Positions 27,354 to 36,559 of a stretch of DNA of 64,000 bases are shown here, piece by piece. Source of the stretch: Flagellimonas aquimarina (lineage in GTDB: Bacteria > Bacteroidota > Bacteroidia > Flavobacteriales > Flavobacteriaceae). Position 1 is the stretch's first letter; every line of letters begins with the position of its first letter. A model generated the notes under the pieces. The model worked only from the letters and a program-made list of their open reading frames with translations, had not been told where the DNA came from and did not search any database. The stretch covers positions 1,054,001 through 1,118,000 of the forward strand of contig NZ_QGEG01000001.1 of the NCBI RefSeq assembly GCF_003149745.1. Reading direction: 5' to 3'. The position numbers were made by a program, and so were the translations under genes.

Positions 27354-28697
27354 ATGCCCAAAATCTTAATCATTGAGGATGATACCGCTTTTTGTCAAAT
27401 GCTTCAAAAGTTTTTGATCAAGCATGACTTTGACATTTCCACAAGCTTTACCATTCAAGAGGCCAAAGAGAAACTAAAGACCTCTTTTTTTGATGTAATA
27501 CTGTCAGATGTAAGACTTCCTGAAGGTGATGGAGTTGCACTACTTTCAGCAATAAAAACAGATTCTCCCAAAACCCAAGTTATATTAATGACAGGCTATG
27601 CCGAGGTGAAAACTGCGGTAAGTGCCATAAAAAAAGGGGCGTTTGATTATATTGCTAAACCCTTTACCCCTGAAAACATACTAGCGGTAATCAAGAATGC
27701 ACTGAATACCAAAACACAGAAAACAGCAGAACTTTCAGAATCAGAAAAGAAAAGGTATACCAAAAACAACAGATCAAATATGATTGTTGGTACCGGAGAA
27801 GGTTCTCGAAAGTTACAGCAGTACATAGATTTGGTTGCGCCTACCAACATGTCGGTTTTAATAACTGGGGAGAGTGGCACGGGGAAAGAGGTCACCGCCA
27901 AAGCTATTCATGATAAGAGTAAGCGAAAAAATGAAAATTTTGTTGCTGTGGATTGTGGTGCCATACCAAAAGAGATAGCGGCAAGTGAGTTCTTTGGACA
28001 CCTAAGGGGAAGTTTTACGGGAGCGGTTGAGGATAAAGTAGGTCATTTTGAGGCAGCAAAAGGAGGTACACTTTTTTTAGATGAAATAGGGAATCTATCC
28101 TATGAAAATCAAATACAGCTGCTTAGGGCGCTTCAAGAGCGAAAAATTAAACGCGTTGGCAGTACAAAAGAGATTATCGTAGACATAAGAATAATTACAG
28201 CTACAAATGAAGATTTATTAAACGCTGTAAGGGAAGGTACTTTTAGAGAAGATCTTTATCATAGGTTAAATGAGTTTTCTATTGAAATACCCTCACTGCA
28301 AGAACGGGGCGAGGATTTATTAATCTTTGCCAACTATTTTTTAGATAGAGCAAACGAAGAGCTAGGCAAGAATGTAATAAGCTTTTCAGATGAGGTCAAG
28401 CATACTTTGCAAAACTATTCGTGGCCAGGTAATCTTAGGGAGTTAAAAAATGTGATAAAGCGAGCTGTGCTTTTTTCAGATGGAGATGTAGTAATGTCAA
28501 GTTCAATTCCTAAAAAAATGGAGAAATCTTCAGAGATGGAATCAGAATCTAAATTTTCTAAATCCAACTATGAGAAAGAAAAAATCCTGAGTGCTTTGAA
28601 GCAGACCAACTTTAACAAGAGTAAGGCTGCCAAACTTTTACAGATAACGAGAAAAACACTTTATAATAAGATCAATCAATATCAACTGGAAGTGTAG
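27354..28697 (+). CDS. Sigma-54-dependent response regulator (NtrC family)
   Basis: 447 residues. Receiver domain 1-118 with phospho-acceptor Asp52 (ILSDVRLPEGDG); AAA+ domain ~140-370 with Walker A LITGESGTGKEVTAKAIH, Walker B TLFLDEIG, and arginine region FREDLYHRLN; Fis-type helix-turn-helix at the end (SKAAKLLQITRKTLYNKI). The sigma-54 contact loop reads GSFTGA instead of the canonical GAFTGA. Many active members keep GAFTGA, so activation efficiency may differ. It is convergent with a hybrid histidine kinase, and the two overlap by 26 bp at their ends; the kinase is the likely phospho-donor through its Hpt domain. Confidence 0.93.
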   Translation: MPKILIIEDDTAFCQMLQKFLIKHDFDISTSFTIQEAKEKLKTSFFDVILSDVRLPEGDGVALLSAIKTDSPKTQVILMTGYAEVKTAVSAIKKGAFDYIAKPFTPENILAVIKNALNTKTQKTAELSESEKKRYTKNNRSNMIVGTGEGSRKLQQYIDLVAPTNMSVLITGESGTGKEVTAKAIHDKSKRKNENFVAVDCGAIPKEIAASEFFGHLRGSFTGAVEDKVGHFEAAKGGTLFLDEIGNLSYENQIQLLRALQERKIKRVGSTKEIIVDIRIITATNEDLLNAVREGTFREDLYHRLNEFSIEIPSLQERGEDLLIFANYFLDRANEELGKNVISFSDEVKHTLQNYSWPGNLRELKNVIKRAVLFSDGDVVMSSSIPKKMEKSSEMESESKFSKSNYEKEKILSALKQTNFNKSKAAKLLQITRKTLYNKINQYQLEV

Positions 28698-31158
28698 TTA
28701 AAAATGAACGTATAGCTTCTTCCAAATTTGAAATGGAGAGTTTTAACTTTTCTAAATCCTGAACGGTTTTCTTTTGCATGCAATCATCTGACATATGCTC
28801 AAACTTTTCAAGTATTGGGATTATGCCATCTACTTTTAACTGTCGGAACATAGGAAGCATTTTATGCGAAATGGACTTGACTCCATCATAATTTCTATTT
28901 TCAATAGCAATGGAAAGTAAATTCATATTATTCACTGTATTTTCAAGAAAACTATCCAAAACCTCATGTATTCCTTGAGAACTGTCTAAAAAGGAGGAGA
29001 TTGTTTCTACACTGAACAATTTGGAATTTGACTTTTGTGTGGTGTTTAGAATAGGATGTCCAAAAGGATAAGGTTTGGAAGAATTTAGAGTGCTGCTTAG
29101 TGCATCTAAAAGGGTCATACGAGAAAAGGGTTTTTGAATTACTTCAGAGAAGCCAGCTTCTGTATAAACACTTTTGTCTAAATCTTTTTGGCCTGTCATA
29201 GCAATTATAGGTTGGTTTTTGTAGTGGCTGTAATTTCCGTTTTGTAAATTTTTAATAACCTCAAACCCATCAATCGTAGGCATTTGTATATCGGTTAAAA
29301 CAATGTCATATTGAAAATCACCTATGTTGTCTAAATCTTCAAAACTTGAAAAGGCTCTTGTGGTGATCGCATGCATTTGGCATACTTCTCCTAATAACCC
29401 CAATAGCGTTTCGTCATCGTCAAAAATCAGTAGGGATAAATTGTGTTTAAAGCTACTTTGTTTGGGTTTGTCAAAAGGAATTTCAGTGTTCGAAAACTCC
29501 AGGGGTAACGAAAGTGTAAAAACACTTCCTTCATTTTCTTTGCTTTCTAGATGTAAAGTGGCCTCTAGAAGCTGTGCCAATTTTTTGGAAATGGTCAAAC
29601 CCAAACCATAGCCCCCATATTTTTTTTCAATAGAATCACCAGCTTGCGTAAACTCTTTAAAGATGAGTTCTTGTTTTTCTTGCTCAATACCAATGCCCGT
29701 ATCAATGACCATAATATCAATAAATGGTTCGCCGGCGATTTCTTTAGTAATGGCTTTTACCTTCACATAACCACTATGGGTGAATTTAAAGGCATTGCCT
29801 AGGAGGTTGGTTAGTATTTGACGTACTCTAAACGGGTCTCCAACAATGGGAATTCCCAATTCTTCTGCAATTTCCAACTTAAGTTCAATATTTTTTTTAT
29901 GATGGACTTCTTGAAAGTTGGAAGCCGTTTCTAAAACAAGATGAGAGAGTACATAGGGAACCTTTTCCACTTGAATTCTACCTGCTTCCAACTTCGAAAA
30001 ATCTAAAAGGTCGTTGACCAAGTCATCAACATATTTTGAAGCAGACTTTACATTTTTTAGATATTGCAACTGTTTGCCATCCAATTTGCTGTGTTCCATA
30101 AGTTCTGTATACCCACTAATGGTATTTAAAGGGGTTCTTAGATCATGACTAACAGTGGAAATCAATTGCTCCCTGCTCTTCAAAAGGGATTCAGAGTATT
30201 TCTTTTCTTTTTCTAACTGCTGGCGGTATTGCTGTACCTTCCAAAAATCTTTTGTGATTAAGAAAGTGAAAAGACAAACAAAAAGAAAACCTATAATTAC
30301 TGCTGCCACGGTTAATTGCGTTCCTGTTTTTAAAACCTTCTGCTTATTTAAATTGTCTTGGTAGGCACTCATTATAATTTCTTGTTCAAAAGCTGAAATC
30401 ATACTCCTGAGCTTTTGGGAAAGCTCTAGATCCGCTTTGTAAATTTGAAGCTCTTTCTCAATTAAGGAACGTTCTATTTTGGCGTTTTTCGTCTTGGCCT
30501 GCTCTAATATGGACTTGGATAGTTGCAATACGGAATCTATACCTGCATTGGTTTGGTCTTCTCCTGGGTCCTTGGGAATATTTTTGTTAAGGATTGCTAC
30601 ATATTCTCTAATGGATTTCTGGACTTCAGGTGAAAGCTGCTCAAAATTGGGGACAAAAGTTTCCGGAGTAATTCTTCCCAAATCCACCTCCATTTTGTTG
30701 AATTTTTTCAACAAAGAGTCAATGGGAGCACTATTCTCATTTTTAACCTTTAGTTTTCGTAACTCGGCGTTGTTGTAAACTTTTTGTTGCAACAACTTTT
30801 GAACACTATCCAATTTAACTACCTGATTGCCATTTGTTGTCAAAAGCTTTAAACTATCTATAGAGTTGAATATGGAGTCTACTTTTTGAGCATAAGCTTT
30901 TAGATTGCTCCTTTTCTTGCTCTGCAAAGCCAGTTTGGATAAGTTTTCTGCTTCATAAATATCTGTGAGCAATGAATTTGTCTTCAATAACTTGATATTA
31001 TCCTCTTCTTTGTTTTGAGAAGCATTGTAGTTTTTGAATTCAGAATAAATGAAAACTGAGGCTAAGAGGGCCACGATACCTAAAACCAAATAACTCGAAA
31101 TTATTTTTAAGGTAAATCTTCGTTTAGATGTGGGGTACATACAAAGTGTTATTCCCAA
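28672..31158 (-). CDS. Hybrid sensor histidine kinase with receiver and Hpt domains
   Basis: 828 residues. Two membrane helices (about 18-40 and 275-300) flank a long helical periplasmic sensor rich in coiled-coil pattern; then HisKA with LISTVSHDLRTPLNTISGYT, an HATPase domain (LLGNAFKFTHSG N-box, GYGLGLTISKKL), a receiver (LLIFDDDETLLG and VLTDIQMPTIDG), and a C-terminal Hpt (GVKSISHKMLPMFRQL). So a full phosphorelay His-Asp-His is in one chain and the next step would be the sigma-54 regulator next door. Start: ATG at 31158, or the internal ATG 18 nt later (MYPTSKRRF), equally plausible. Ligand unknown. Confidence 0.93.
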   Translation of the reverse strand: MGITLCMYPTSKRRFTLKIISSYLVLGIVALLASVFIYSEFKNYNASQNKEEDNIKLLKTNSLLTDIYEAENLSKLALQSKKRSNLKAYAQKVDSIFNSIDSLKLLTTNGNQVVKLDSVQKLLQQKVYNNAELRKLKVKNENSAPIDSLLKKFNKMEVDLGRITPETFVPNFEQLSPEVQKSIREYVAILNKNIPKDPGEDQTNAGIDSVLQLSKSILEQAKTKNAKIERSLIEKELQIYKADLELSQKLRSMISAFEQEIIMSAYQDNLNKQKVLKTGTQLTVAAVIIGFLFVCLFTFLITKDFWKVQQYRQQLEKEKKYSESLLKSREQLISTVSHDLRTPLNTISGYTELMEHSKLDGKQLQYLKNVKSASKYVDDLVNDLLDFSKLEAGRIQVEKVPYVLSHLVLETASNFQEVHHKKNIELKLEIAEELGIPIVGDPFRVRQILTNLLGNAFKFTHSGYVKVKAITKEIAGEPFIDIMVIDTGIGIEQEKQELIFKEFTQAGDSIEKKYGGYGLGLTISKKLAQLLEATLHLESKENEGSVFTLSLPLEFSNTEIPFDKPKQSSFKHNLSLLIFDDDETLLGLLGEVCQMHAITTRAFSSFEDLDNIGDFQYDIVLTDIQMPTIDGFEVIKNLQNGNYSHYKNQPIIAMTGQKDLDKSVYTEAGFSEVIQKPFSRMTLLDALSSTLNSSKPYPFGHPILNTTQKSNSKLFSVETISSFLDSSQGIHEVLDSFLENTVNNMNLLSIAIENRNYDGVKSISHKMLPMFRQLKVDGIIPILEKFEHMSDDCMQKKTVQDLEKLKLSISNLEEAIRSFLTTLPVDID

Positions 31159-31251
31159 TACATACGAAATGAGGCATTAGAAAGATTGTTGCAAAAAGTT
31201 AATTAACATGTTTTTTTTCTATGAAAAATGAATTTGAGGAACTACATTTGC

Positions 31252-31345
31252 CCCATCTCAAAGGGGTGCTTTTTTAAAGGCTGAGATTATACCCAATGAA
31301 CCTGGGCGGGTAATGCTGCCAAGGGAATGCGCATAGCGCATCTTG
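31252..31345 (+). promoter_or_regulatory. TPP (thiamine pyrophosphate) riboswitch
   Basis: The full THI-element consensus is present: AAAGGGGTGC (31260), AGGCTGAGATTATACCC (31278), GAACCTG (31298), CGGGTAATGC (31307) and AAGGGAATGC (31321). It is followed by a perfect ATGCGC-ATA-GCGCAT hairpin (31327-31341) and CCAAG/CTTGG (31319/31342) pairs that may be part of the expression platform. It lies 80-170 nt upstream of the TonB receptor start and should turn it off when thiamine pyrophosphate is abundant. In Gram-negatives it usually acts on translation or early termination; I see no classic T-run terminator here. Confidence 0.95.
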
Positions 31346-31424
31346 GAATTTCCATGTTTCTTTTGAAACAAAAATCAATTTTTAACAAGAATAATGGCCC
31401 CTTTTATTCGTAACATTTTTACGG

Positions 31425-33596
31425 ATGAAAACTTTATTCACAACTATGGCCCTTTGCGGGCTGGCACTTGTTGGCAGTGCCCAAGAAAAACCAATAGATT
31501 CTTTAGAAGGGAAAAAAATTGTGCTGGACGAAGTATTGGTCCAAGCTATTAGGGTAACAAAAGAATTTCCAATTACTTTTTCCAACTTGGACAAGGAAGC
31601 AATTGCTCCAAGAAATCTAGGGCAAGACATTCCAATTTTAATGAACTTTTTACCTGCAGTGGTGACTACATCTGATGCTGGGGCGGGAATTGGCTATACG
31701 GGCATCCGTGTTAGAGGCAGCGATGCAACTAGGGTAAATGTGACCATCAATGGTGTTCCTTATAATGATGCAGAATCACAGGGTACTTTTTGGGTGAACA
31801 TGCCCGATTTTGCTTCATCAACAGAAAGCCTTCAATTGCAGCGAGGAGTTGGTACATCCACAAATGGAGCTGGAGCTTTTGGAGCAAGCTTAAATTTACT
31901 CACAGATGCTTTTGTAGAGGAGGCCTATGGTAGAGTGTCTTCCTCTATTGGAAGTTTTAATACCTTAAGGAATAACCTAAAGTTTAGTACTGGCCTCCTT
32001 AATGACCATGTTGAAATTTCTGGAAGGTTATCAAGAATTACTTCTGATGGATATATAGATAGGGCAAGCTCAAAACTAGATGCTTATTTTCTACAGGGAA
32101 CCTATAAAGATGACAATACTTTGGTAAAAGCATTGCTTTTTGGAGGTCATGAGATTACCTATCAGTCGTGGTTTGGAATAGATGCGGAAACATTAAGAAC
32201 GGACCGTACTTTTAACCCTGCCGGAATATATACGGACGAAAATGGGAATACACAATTCTATGACAGAGAAGAGGACAACTACAAACAAGATCATTTTCAA
32301 TTGCACTGGAATGAAAGCATAAGTCCTTCATGGAGTTCTAACATTGCCTTTCATTACACAAGAGGAAGGGGTTATTTTGAGCAGTTTAGAGAAGATGATG
32401 ATTTTGCAACCTATGGTTTTGAGCCCCTAACGATTAATGGAGAAGCAGTAAATACTACAGATTTGATTAGAAGAAGGTGGTTGGATAATGATTTTTATGG
32501 AACGGTCCTCTCCTTAAATCACAAGAAGGAAAATCTAGATTTAATTATTGGTGGTGGTTATAATGTGTACAAAGGGGACCACTTTGGAGAAGTTATCTGG
32601 GCACGTTTTGCTGGCAATAGCAATATTAGAGATCGTTATTATGATGACAACTCCACTAAAACTGATTTTAACAGCTATGTAAAGGCCAACTATAAACTAG
32701 ATAGTAAATGGTCCATATTTGGAGATTTACAATATAGGGGAGTAAGCTATGAGGCCAATGGAGAAGATACGGGATTGGTCGATGATACATTCAATTTTTT
32801 CAACCCAAAAGCTGGGATCACTTTTAATTTGAACCAAGGCAACAACTTCTATTTTTCATATGCTGTGGCCAATAGGGAACCCAATAGAAATGATTATGAG
32901 AACGGAAATCCCAAACCTGAACGTTTAAACGATTTTGAACTGGGCTGGCGATATGTTTCCCCAGATTTTCAACTTAACACCAATATGTATTACATGCGCT
33001 ACAAGGACCAATTAGTGCTCACGGGAGAGTTAAATGACGTAGGAGCGCCGCTGCGTGCCAATGTAGGGGATAGCTATCGACTAGGCTTGGAGATAGATGC
33101 AAATATTAAATTAGGAAACAAGTTTGCGGTACAGCCAAACATTGCTCTAAGTGATAACAGAAATATCGATTTTGTTTTCCAAAGAGATGGGGAGCTTGAG
33201 GATTTGGGAAATACGCACATTGCATATTCGCCCAATATAGTGGCAGGAAACATCCTTTCTTTCATGCCTAACGAAAACCTGCAATTATCCTTACTGTCAA
33301 AATTTGTTGGCAAGCAGTATATGGGCAATATTGATTCTGAAACTTCCGTTCTGGAAAGTTATTCGCAAACAGATTTTAATGTGCAATATATTATTGAAAC
33401 GAACTCCTTTGTAAAGAGTATAGTACTTTCTGCTTTGGTCAATAACATTTTTGATGAGGACATAGTTTCAAACGGATATTTTTTCACTTTTGATGATGAT
33501 TTTTCAAATCCAGGTTCTATTAGTACAGTAGAAGGTGCTGGATTTTATCCTCAGGCCGGTATAAACTTTATATTGGGAGCAACCGTTAATTTCTAG
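31425..33596 (+). CDS. TonB-dependent receptor for thiamine (TPP-riboswitch controlled)
   Basis: 723 residues: signal peptide (ending GSAQ), no N-terminal beta-sandwich domain, plug domain (VLVQAIRVTKEFPITFSNLD start, AGIGYTGIRVRGSDATRVNV, GVPYNDAESQGTFWVNMPDF), barrel ending NFILGATVNF. The riboswitch just upstream identifies the ligand class as thiamine or a precursor, a linkage well described for Bacteroidota (thiamine outer-membrane receptors). The inner-membrane step would be the PnuC/PnuT protein at 23.5 kb. It is single in its transcript; no downstream partner. Confidence 0.93.
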   Translation: MKTLFTTMALCGLALVGSAQEKPIDSLEGKKIVLDEVLVQAIRVTKEFPITFSNLDKEAIAPRNLGQDIPILMNFLPAVVTTSDAGAGIGYTGIRVRGSDATRVNVTINGVPYNDAESQGTFWVNMPDFASSTESLQLQRGVGTSTNGAGAFGASLNLLTDAFVEEAYGRVSSSIGSFNTLRNNLKFSTGLLNDHVEISGRLSRITSDGYIDRASSKLDAYFLQGTYKDDNTLVKALLFGGHEITYQSWFGIDAETLRTDRTFNPAGIYTDENGNTQFYDREEDNYKQDHFQLHWNESISPSWSSNIAFHYTRGRGYFEQFREDDDFATYGFEPLTINGEAVNTTDLIRRRWLDNDFYGTVLSLNHKKENLDLIIGGGYNVYKGDHFGEVIWARFAGNSNIRDRYYDDNSTKTDFNSYVKANYKLDSKWSIFGDLQYRGVSYEANGEDTGLVDDTFNFFNPKAGITFNLNQGNNFYFSYAVANREPNRNDYENGNPKPERLNDFELGWRYVSPDFQLNTNMYYMRYKDQLVLTGELNDVGAPLRANVGDSYRLGLEIDANIKLGNKFAVQPNIALSDNRNIDFVFQRDGELEDLGNTHIAYSPNIVAGNILSFMPNENLQLSLLSKFVGKQYMGNIDSETSVLESYSQTDFNVQYIIETNSFVKSIVLSALVNNIFDEDIVSNGYFFTFDDDFSNPGSISTVEGAGFYPQAGINFILGATVNF

Positions 33597-33633
33597 CACG
33601 GGCCATTGCCGTTTTAAGGGATTCTGTATTTTT

Positions 33634-34638
33634 ATGATCATGACAGAATCCCTTACTTCTTTTAAAAAACTTCCTATACGTTGGGGAGTTATAGGTTGCG
33701 GAAATGTTACCGAGAAAAAGAGCGTTCCGGCTTATCAAATGACAGAAGGCTTTCTGGTGAATATGGTCATGAGGCGTGATGCTGAGAAAGTGGAAGATTA
33801 CGCCAGAAGACATGGAGTTCCAAATTGGACGACCAATGCAAAAGAAGTAATAGAAAATCCAAATATTGATGCCATTTATATTGCAACACCTCCAGATACG
33901 CATAGATTTTATGCACTTCAAGTGGCCGCAGCAGGAAAACTATGTTGCATAGAAAAACCAATGGCTCCAAATTACCAACAAAGTTTGGCCATTTATGAGG
34001 CGTTCAGAATAAAAAATTTGCCTCTTTTCATCTCATATTATCGCCGCTCCCTTCCTAGATTTAACAAAATAAAGGAATGGATAGATCAGAATCTAATAGG
34101 AGAGATCAGACATATTCATTGGCAAAAGACAAAACCACCCAGCGATATAGATTTAAGTGGGAAGTATAATTGGAGAACCGACAAAAACATTGCTCCTGGT
34201 GGTTATTTTGATGATTTGGCAAGTCATGGATTGGACTTGTTTACGTATCTCTTAGGAGATATTGAAGAAGCCAATGGAATTGCTTTAAACCAACAGGGCT
34301 TGTATACTGCATTTGATGCAGTAACTGGAGCTTGGCTTCATGATGGTGGAATTACTGGAGAGGGCAATTGGAATTTTGGAACTTACCACCGTATTGATAA
34401 AGTTCAAATATTTGGTTCTCAAGGGAAAATAAGTTTTTCTGTTTTTGATGAAAGTCCAATTGAATTGGAGAACGCATTAGGACATCAGGAAATGAATATT
34501 CCCCATCCCGAACATATTCAGCAATTTCATGTGGAAAATATAAAAGATCATCTTTTAGGAAAGGCCGTACATCCTTCTTTAGGGAACGCCGGACTGCACA
34601 CCAGTTGGATTATGGACAAAATATTAGGAACTCACTAA
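33634..34638 (+). CDS. Gfo/Idh/MocA-family oxidoreductase
   Basis: 334 residues. N-terminal Rossmann NAD(P) site RWGVIGCGNVTEKKSVPAY near residue 16, then the family's CIEKPMAPNYQQ motif (the conserved EKP) near 108, and the C-terminal alpha/beta domain with YFDDLASHGLDLFTYLLGDI near 190. It should oxidise or reduce a sugar, cyclitol or related ring with NAD(P). The His in ASHGLDL is the expected catalytic position. Start at 33634 (MIMTES) or the ATG 6 nt later; both fit. No sugar operon around it, so the substrate is unknown. Confidence 0.9.
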   Translation: MIMTESLTSFKKLPIRWGVIGCGNVTEKKSVPAYQMTEGFLVNMVMRRDAEKVEDYARRHGVPNWTTNAKEVIENPNIDAIYIATPPDTHRFYALQVAAAGKLCCIEKPMAPNYQQSLAIYEAFRIKNLPLFISYYRRSLPRFNKIKEWIDQNLIGEIRHIHWQKTKPPSDIDLSGKYNWRTDKNIAPGGYFDDLASHGLDLFTYLLGDIEEANGIALNQQGLYTAFDAVTGAWLHDGGITGEGNWNFGTYHRIDKVQIFGSQGKISFSVFDESPIELENALGHQEMNIPHPEHIQQFHVENIKDHLLGKAVHPSLGNAGLHTSWIMDKILGTH

Positions 34639-34644
34639 TTACAA

Positions 34645-35082
34645 CTAATTGGAAATTGTTATGGTATTTCCACTTTGTGTTGCCCTGTAGAAAAGTAAAT
34701 CATAATAGCGGTTACCATCATCGGGTCTGTCTAGTTGTTGTCCGGTAAAAAGACTATAGGTGTAATTTTCGCACGAACAAATAACATTTTGCCCATCAAT
34801 GGTCATTGTGGAACAAGCATTGGGTGCATGATTGGGACAACTAGCTTCAAAAGCAAAAAAGGTATCCAAGCCAGATTTTATAACAAAGGCCCCGCGAGTT
34901 CCCACGCCGTTATTTCCAACAAAAACTGGGTTGCCTATGGTATTTAATCCACTATAAAGAGGAAGATTCAGATTTAAGTCAAACCTAAAACTAACTTCTT
35001 GAAGAAAGGGATTCCTGTTAGTACTGTCAGAATCACAAGAAATAGCAAAAATCAATAAGATACAGCCCCAGAAGTGCCTCAT
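34645..35082 (-). CDS. Rieske-fold-like lipoprotein without the canonical cluster ligands
   Basis: 145 residues with a lipobox (IFAISC, Cys ~16). The second half has the order of a Rieske domain (FFAFEASCPNHAP, then VICSCENYTYSLFTGQQL), but where a Rieske protein needs Cys-x-His ... Cys-x-x-His, here the pairs read CPNH and CSCENY; the second His is missing. So a [2Fe-2S] cluster of the usual type is unlikely. Such short lipoproteins are common in flavobacteria and of unknown function. Convergent with the Gfo/Idh gene (6 nt apart) and divergent from greA. Confidence 0.7.
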   Translation of the reverse strand: MRHFWGCILLIFAISCDSDSTNRNPFLQEVSFRFDLNLNLPLYSGLNTIGNPVFVGNNGVGTRGAFVIKSGLDTFFAFEASCPNHAPNACSTMTIDGQNVICSCENYTYSLFTGQQLDRPDDGNRYYDLLFYRATQSGNTITISN

Positions 35083-35269
35083 AGTGTAGATTTGAAAACG
35101 TTATCTGAGCAAATTTGGGCAAAAAATACGTATATTTGCGTTAAATCCTCGCTAAAAACCTATGCCAGTCATAGAGCCAGTTGGGGATTTTTTGTATTTG
35201 TAGCCATAAAGTGCATTGGGAAAATAATTCTATTTTCTTCAGTGTTCTCTTGTATTAAAATATGACGAT

Positions 35270-35746
35270 ATGAGTAAAGTATCTTATTATACAGCCGAAG
35301 GATTAAAAAAATTAAGAGAAGAATTAAATTACCTGAAGGATGTGGAAAGGCCTAAGGCCTCACAGGCTATTGGAGAGGCTAGAGATAAAGGGGATTTGTC
35401 CGAAAATGCTGAGTACGATGCTGCAAAAGAAGCACAGGGTCTTTTAGAGATGAAAATTTCCAAAATGGAAGAGACCCTTGCTAACGCCAGATTAATTGAT
35501 GAATCACAATTAGATACCTCAAAAGTATTGGTTTTATCAACTGTAAAATTAAAAAACCAGACCAATGGCATGGAGATGAAATATACTCTCGTGGCAGAGA
35601 GTGAGGCCGACCTCAAAACAGGTAAGATTTCTGTAACTTCACCTATTGGGAAAGGCTTATTGGGGAAATCTGTTGGTGATGTGGCGGAGATTACCGTGCC
35701 CAACGGAACGTTAAAGTTTGATATTTTGGAGATTACACGCGATTAG
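35270..35746 (+). CDS. greA: Transcription elongation factor GreA
   Basis: 158 residues. N-terminal coiled coil with VSYYTAEGLKKLREELNYL and DKGDLSENAEYDAAKEAQ (the tip acidic motif that reaches the RNA polymerase active site), C-terminal FKBP-like domain with TSPIGKGLLGKSVGDVAEI. It rescues backtracked polymerase by transcript cleavage. The 5' leader is long (about 130 nt if a TATATTTG box at 35131 is the -7). It precedes the HIT-protein gene by 71 nt with a terminator between. Confidence 0.97.
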   Translation: MSKVSYYTAEGLKKLREELNYLKDVERPKASQAIGEARDKGDLSENAEYDAAKEAQGLLEMKISKMEETLANARLIDESQLDTSKVLVLSTVKLKNQTNGMEMKYTLVAESEADLKTGKISVTSPIGKGLLGKSVGDVAEITVPNGTLKFDILEITRD

Positions 35747-35770
35747 GAGGTGCTATAATTCTTATATTTA

Positions 35771-35795
35771 ATCTCGTTCCTAACGGGATTTTTGT
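35771..35795 (+). terminator. Terminator after greA
   Basis: ATCTCGTT pairs with AACGGGAT (one G-T pair, short loop), followed by TTTTTG. It separates greA from the HIT-family gene. Confidence 0.65.
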
Positions 35796-35817
35796 TCAAA
35801 ACCAAACCAAACCAAGC

Positions 35818-36210
35818 ATGCCCAGTATTTTCACCAAAATCATTAGTGGAGAGATTCCCTGTTATAAGATAGCCGAGGACTCAGATAACTTTGCTTTTCT
35901 CGATATTAATCCAAATTCAAAAGGACACACACTCTGTGTTCCTAAAAAAGAAGTGGACAAACTATTGGATTTGGATGAAGAATCATATAACAAGCTGATG
36001 TTATTCTCCAGAAAAGTTGGAAAAGCCATTGAAGCGGCCATTTCTTGTAAGCGTGTGGGAATGACCGTTATAGGTTTGGAGGTCCCACATGTTCATGTAC
36101 ATCTAATTCCATTGCATAGCATGAAAAATGTAACTTTTGCACATAAAGAGAGTATGGGCCCCGAAGAATTTGAATCTATTGCAGAAAAAATAAGAAACTA
36201 CATTAAATAA
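35818..36210 (+). CDS. HIT-family (HinT-like) nucleotide hydrolase
   Basis: 130 residues. The histidine triad VPHVHVHLIPL places His91, His93, His95 as the catalytic set; the start SIFTKIISGEIPCYKIAEDS and FLDINPNSKGHTLCVPKKE fit HinT. These enzymes hydrolyse adenosine 5'-phosphoramidates or aminoacyl-adenylates. Overlaps the convergent small zinc-ribbon gene by 8 bp at its end. Confidence 0.94.
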   Translation: MPSIFTKIISGEIPCYKIAEDSDNFAFLDINPNSKGHTLCVPKKEVDKLLDLDEESYNKLMLFSRKVGKAIEAAISCKRVGMTVIGLEVPHVHVHLIPLHSMKNVTFAHKESMGPEEFESIAEKIRNYIK

Positions 36211-36553
36211 AACCTTCCATATAAAAATAAATAGCTGCTCCACCCAATCCTAAGATAAGTATTAGTAAAACAAAGAAAAGCGTGGTAAACCTCACTGAAG
36301 TCCTATCCGGGGCCACTAATTTATTATAATACTCAAATACCCTTTCAATATCCGGAGTCCAGTTTACAGGGTAAATTATGGAATAACATTTCTTACATTT
36401 TATCTCATGGGTTACCTGATCTGTAGTCCTATGAAAAAATGGATTGTAAGTATGTCTCTGGTAAAAGGTGAGCTTAAGCTCCTGGTTAAAGCACTCAGGA
36501 CAGTTATTGGTAATTTCGGCTTCTTTTATTGCAATTTGTTTTTCCTTTGCCAT
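36203..36553 (-). CDS. Zinc-ribbon protein with C-terminal membrane helix, unknown
   Basis: 116 residues. Two CxxC pairs (NNCPECFNQ about residue 18 and IKCKKCYSI about 53) make a zinc ribbon; a C-terminal hydrophobic helix (VRFTTLFFVLLILILGLGGAA, ~90-112) anchors it. Function unknown; the form is common in Bacteroidota and reminiscent of membrane-attached adaptors. It starts 6 nt after the end of the histidine kinase gene on the same strand, so the two may be cotranscribed. Confidence 0.78.
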   Translation of the reverse strand: MAKEKQIAIKEAEITNNCPECFNQELKLTFYQRHTYNPFFHRTTDQVTHEIKCKKCYSIIYPVNWTPDIERVFEYYNKLVAPDRTSVRFTTLFFVLLILILGLGGAAIYFYMEGFI

Positions 36554-36559
36554 GACTCA

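Noticed and set aside
31425..31500. Frameshift at the start of the thiamine receptor lacking the N-terminal beta-sandwich
   Set aside because: Signal peptide and plug follow each other normally; many thiamine receptors lack that domain.
35086..35269. Riboswitch or small RNA in the greA leader
   Set aside because: A 63-codon frame and AT-rich leader are present, but no known RNA element pattern and no strong stem.
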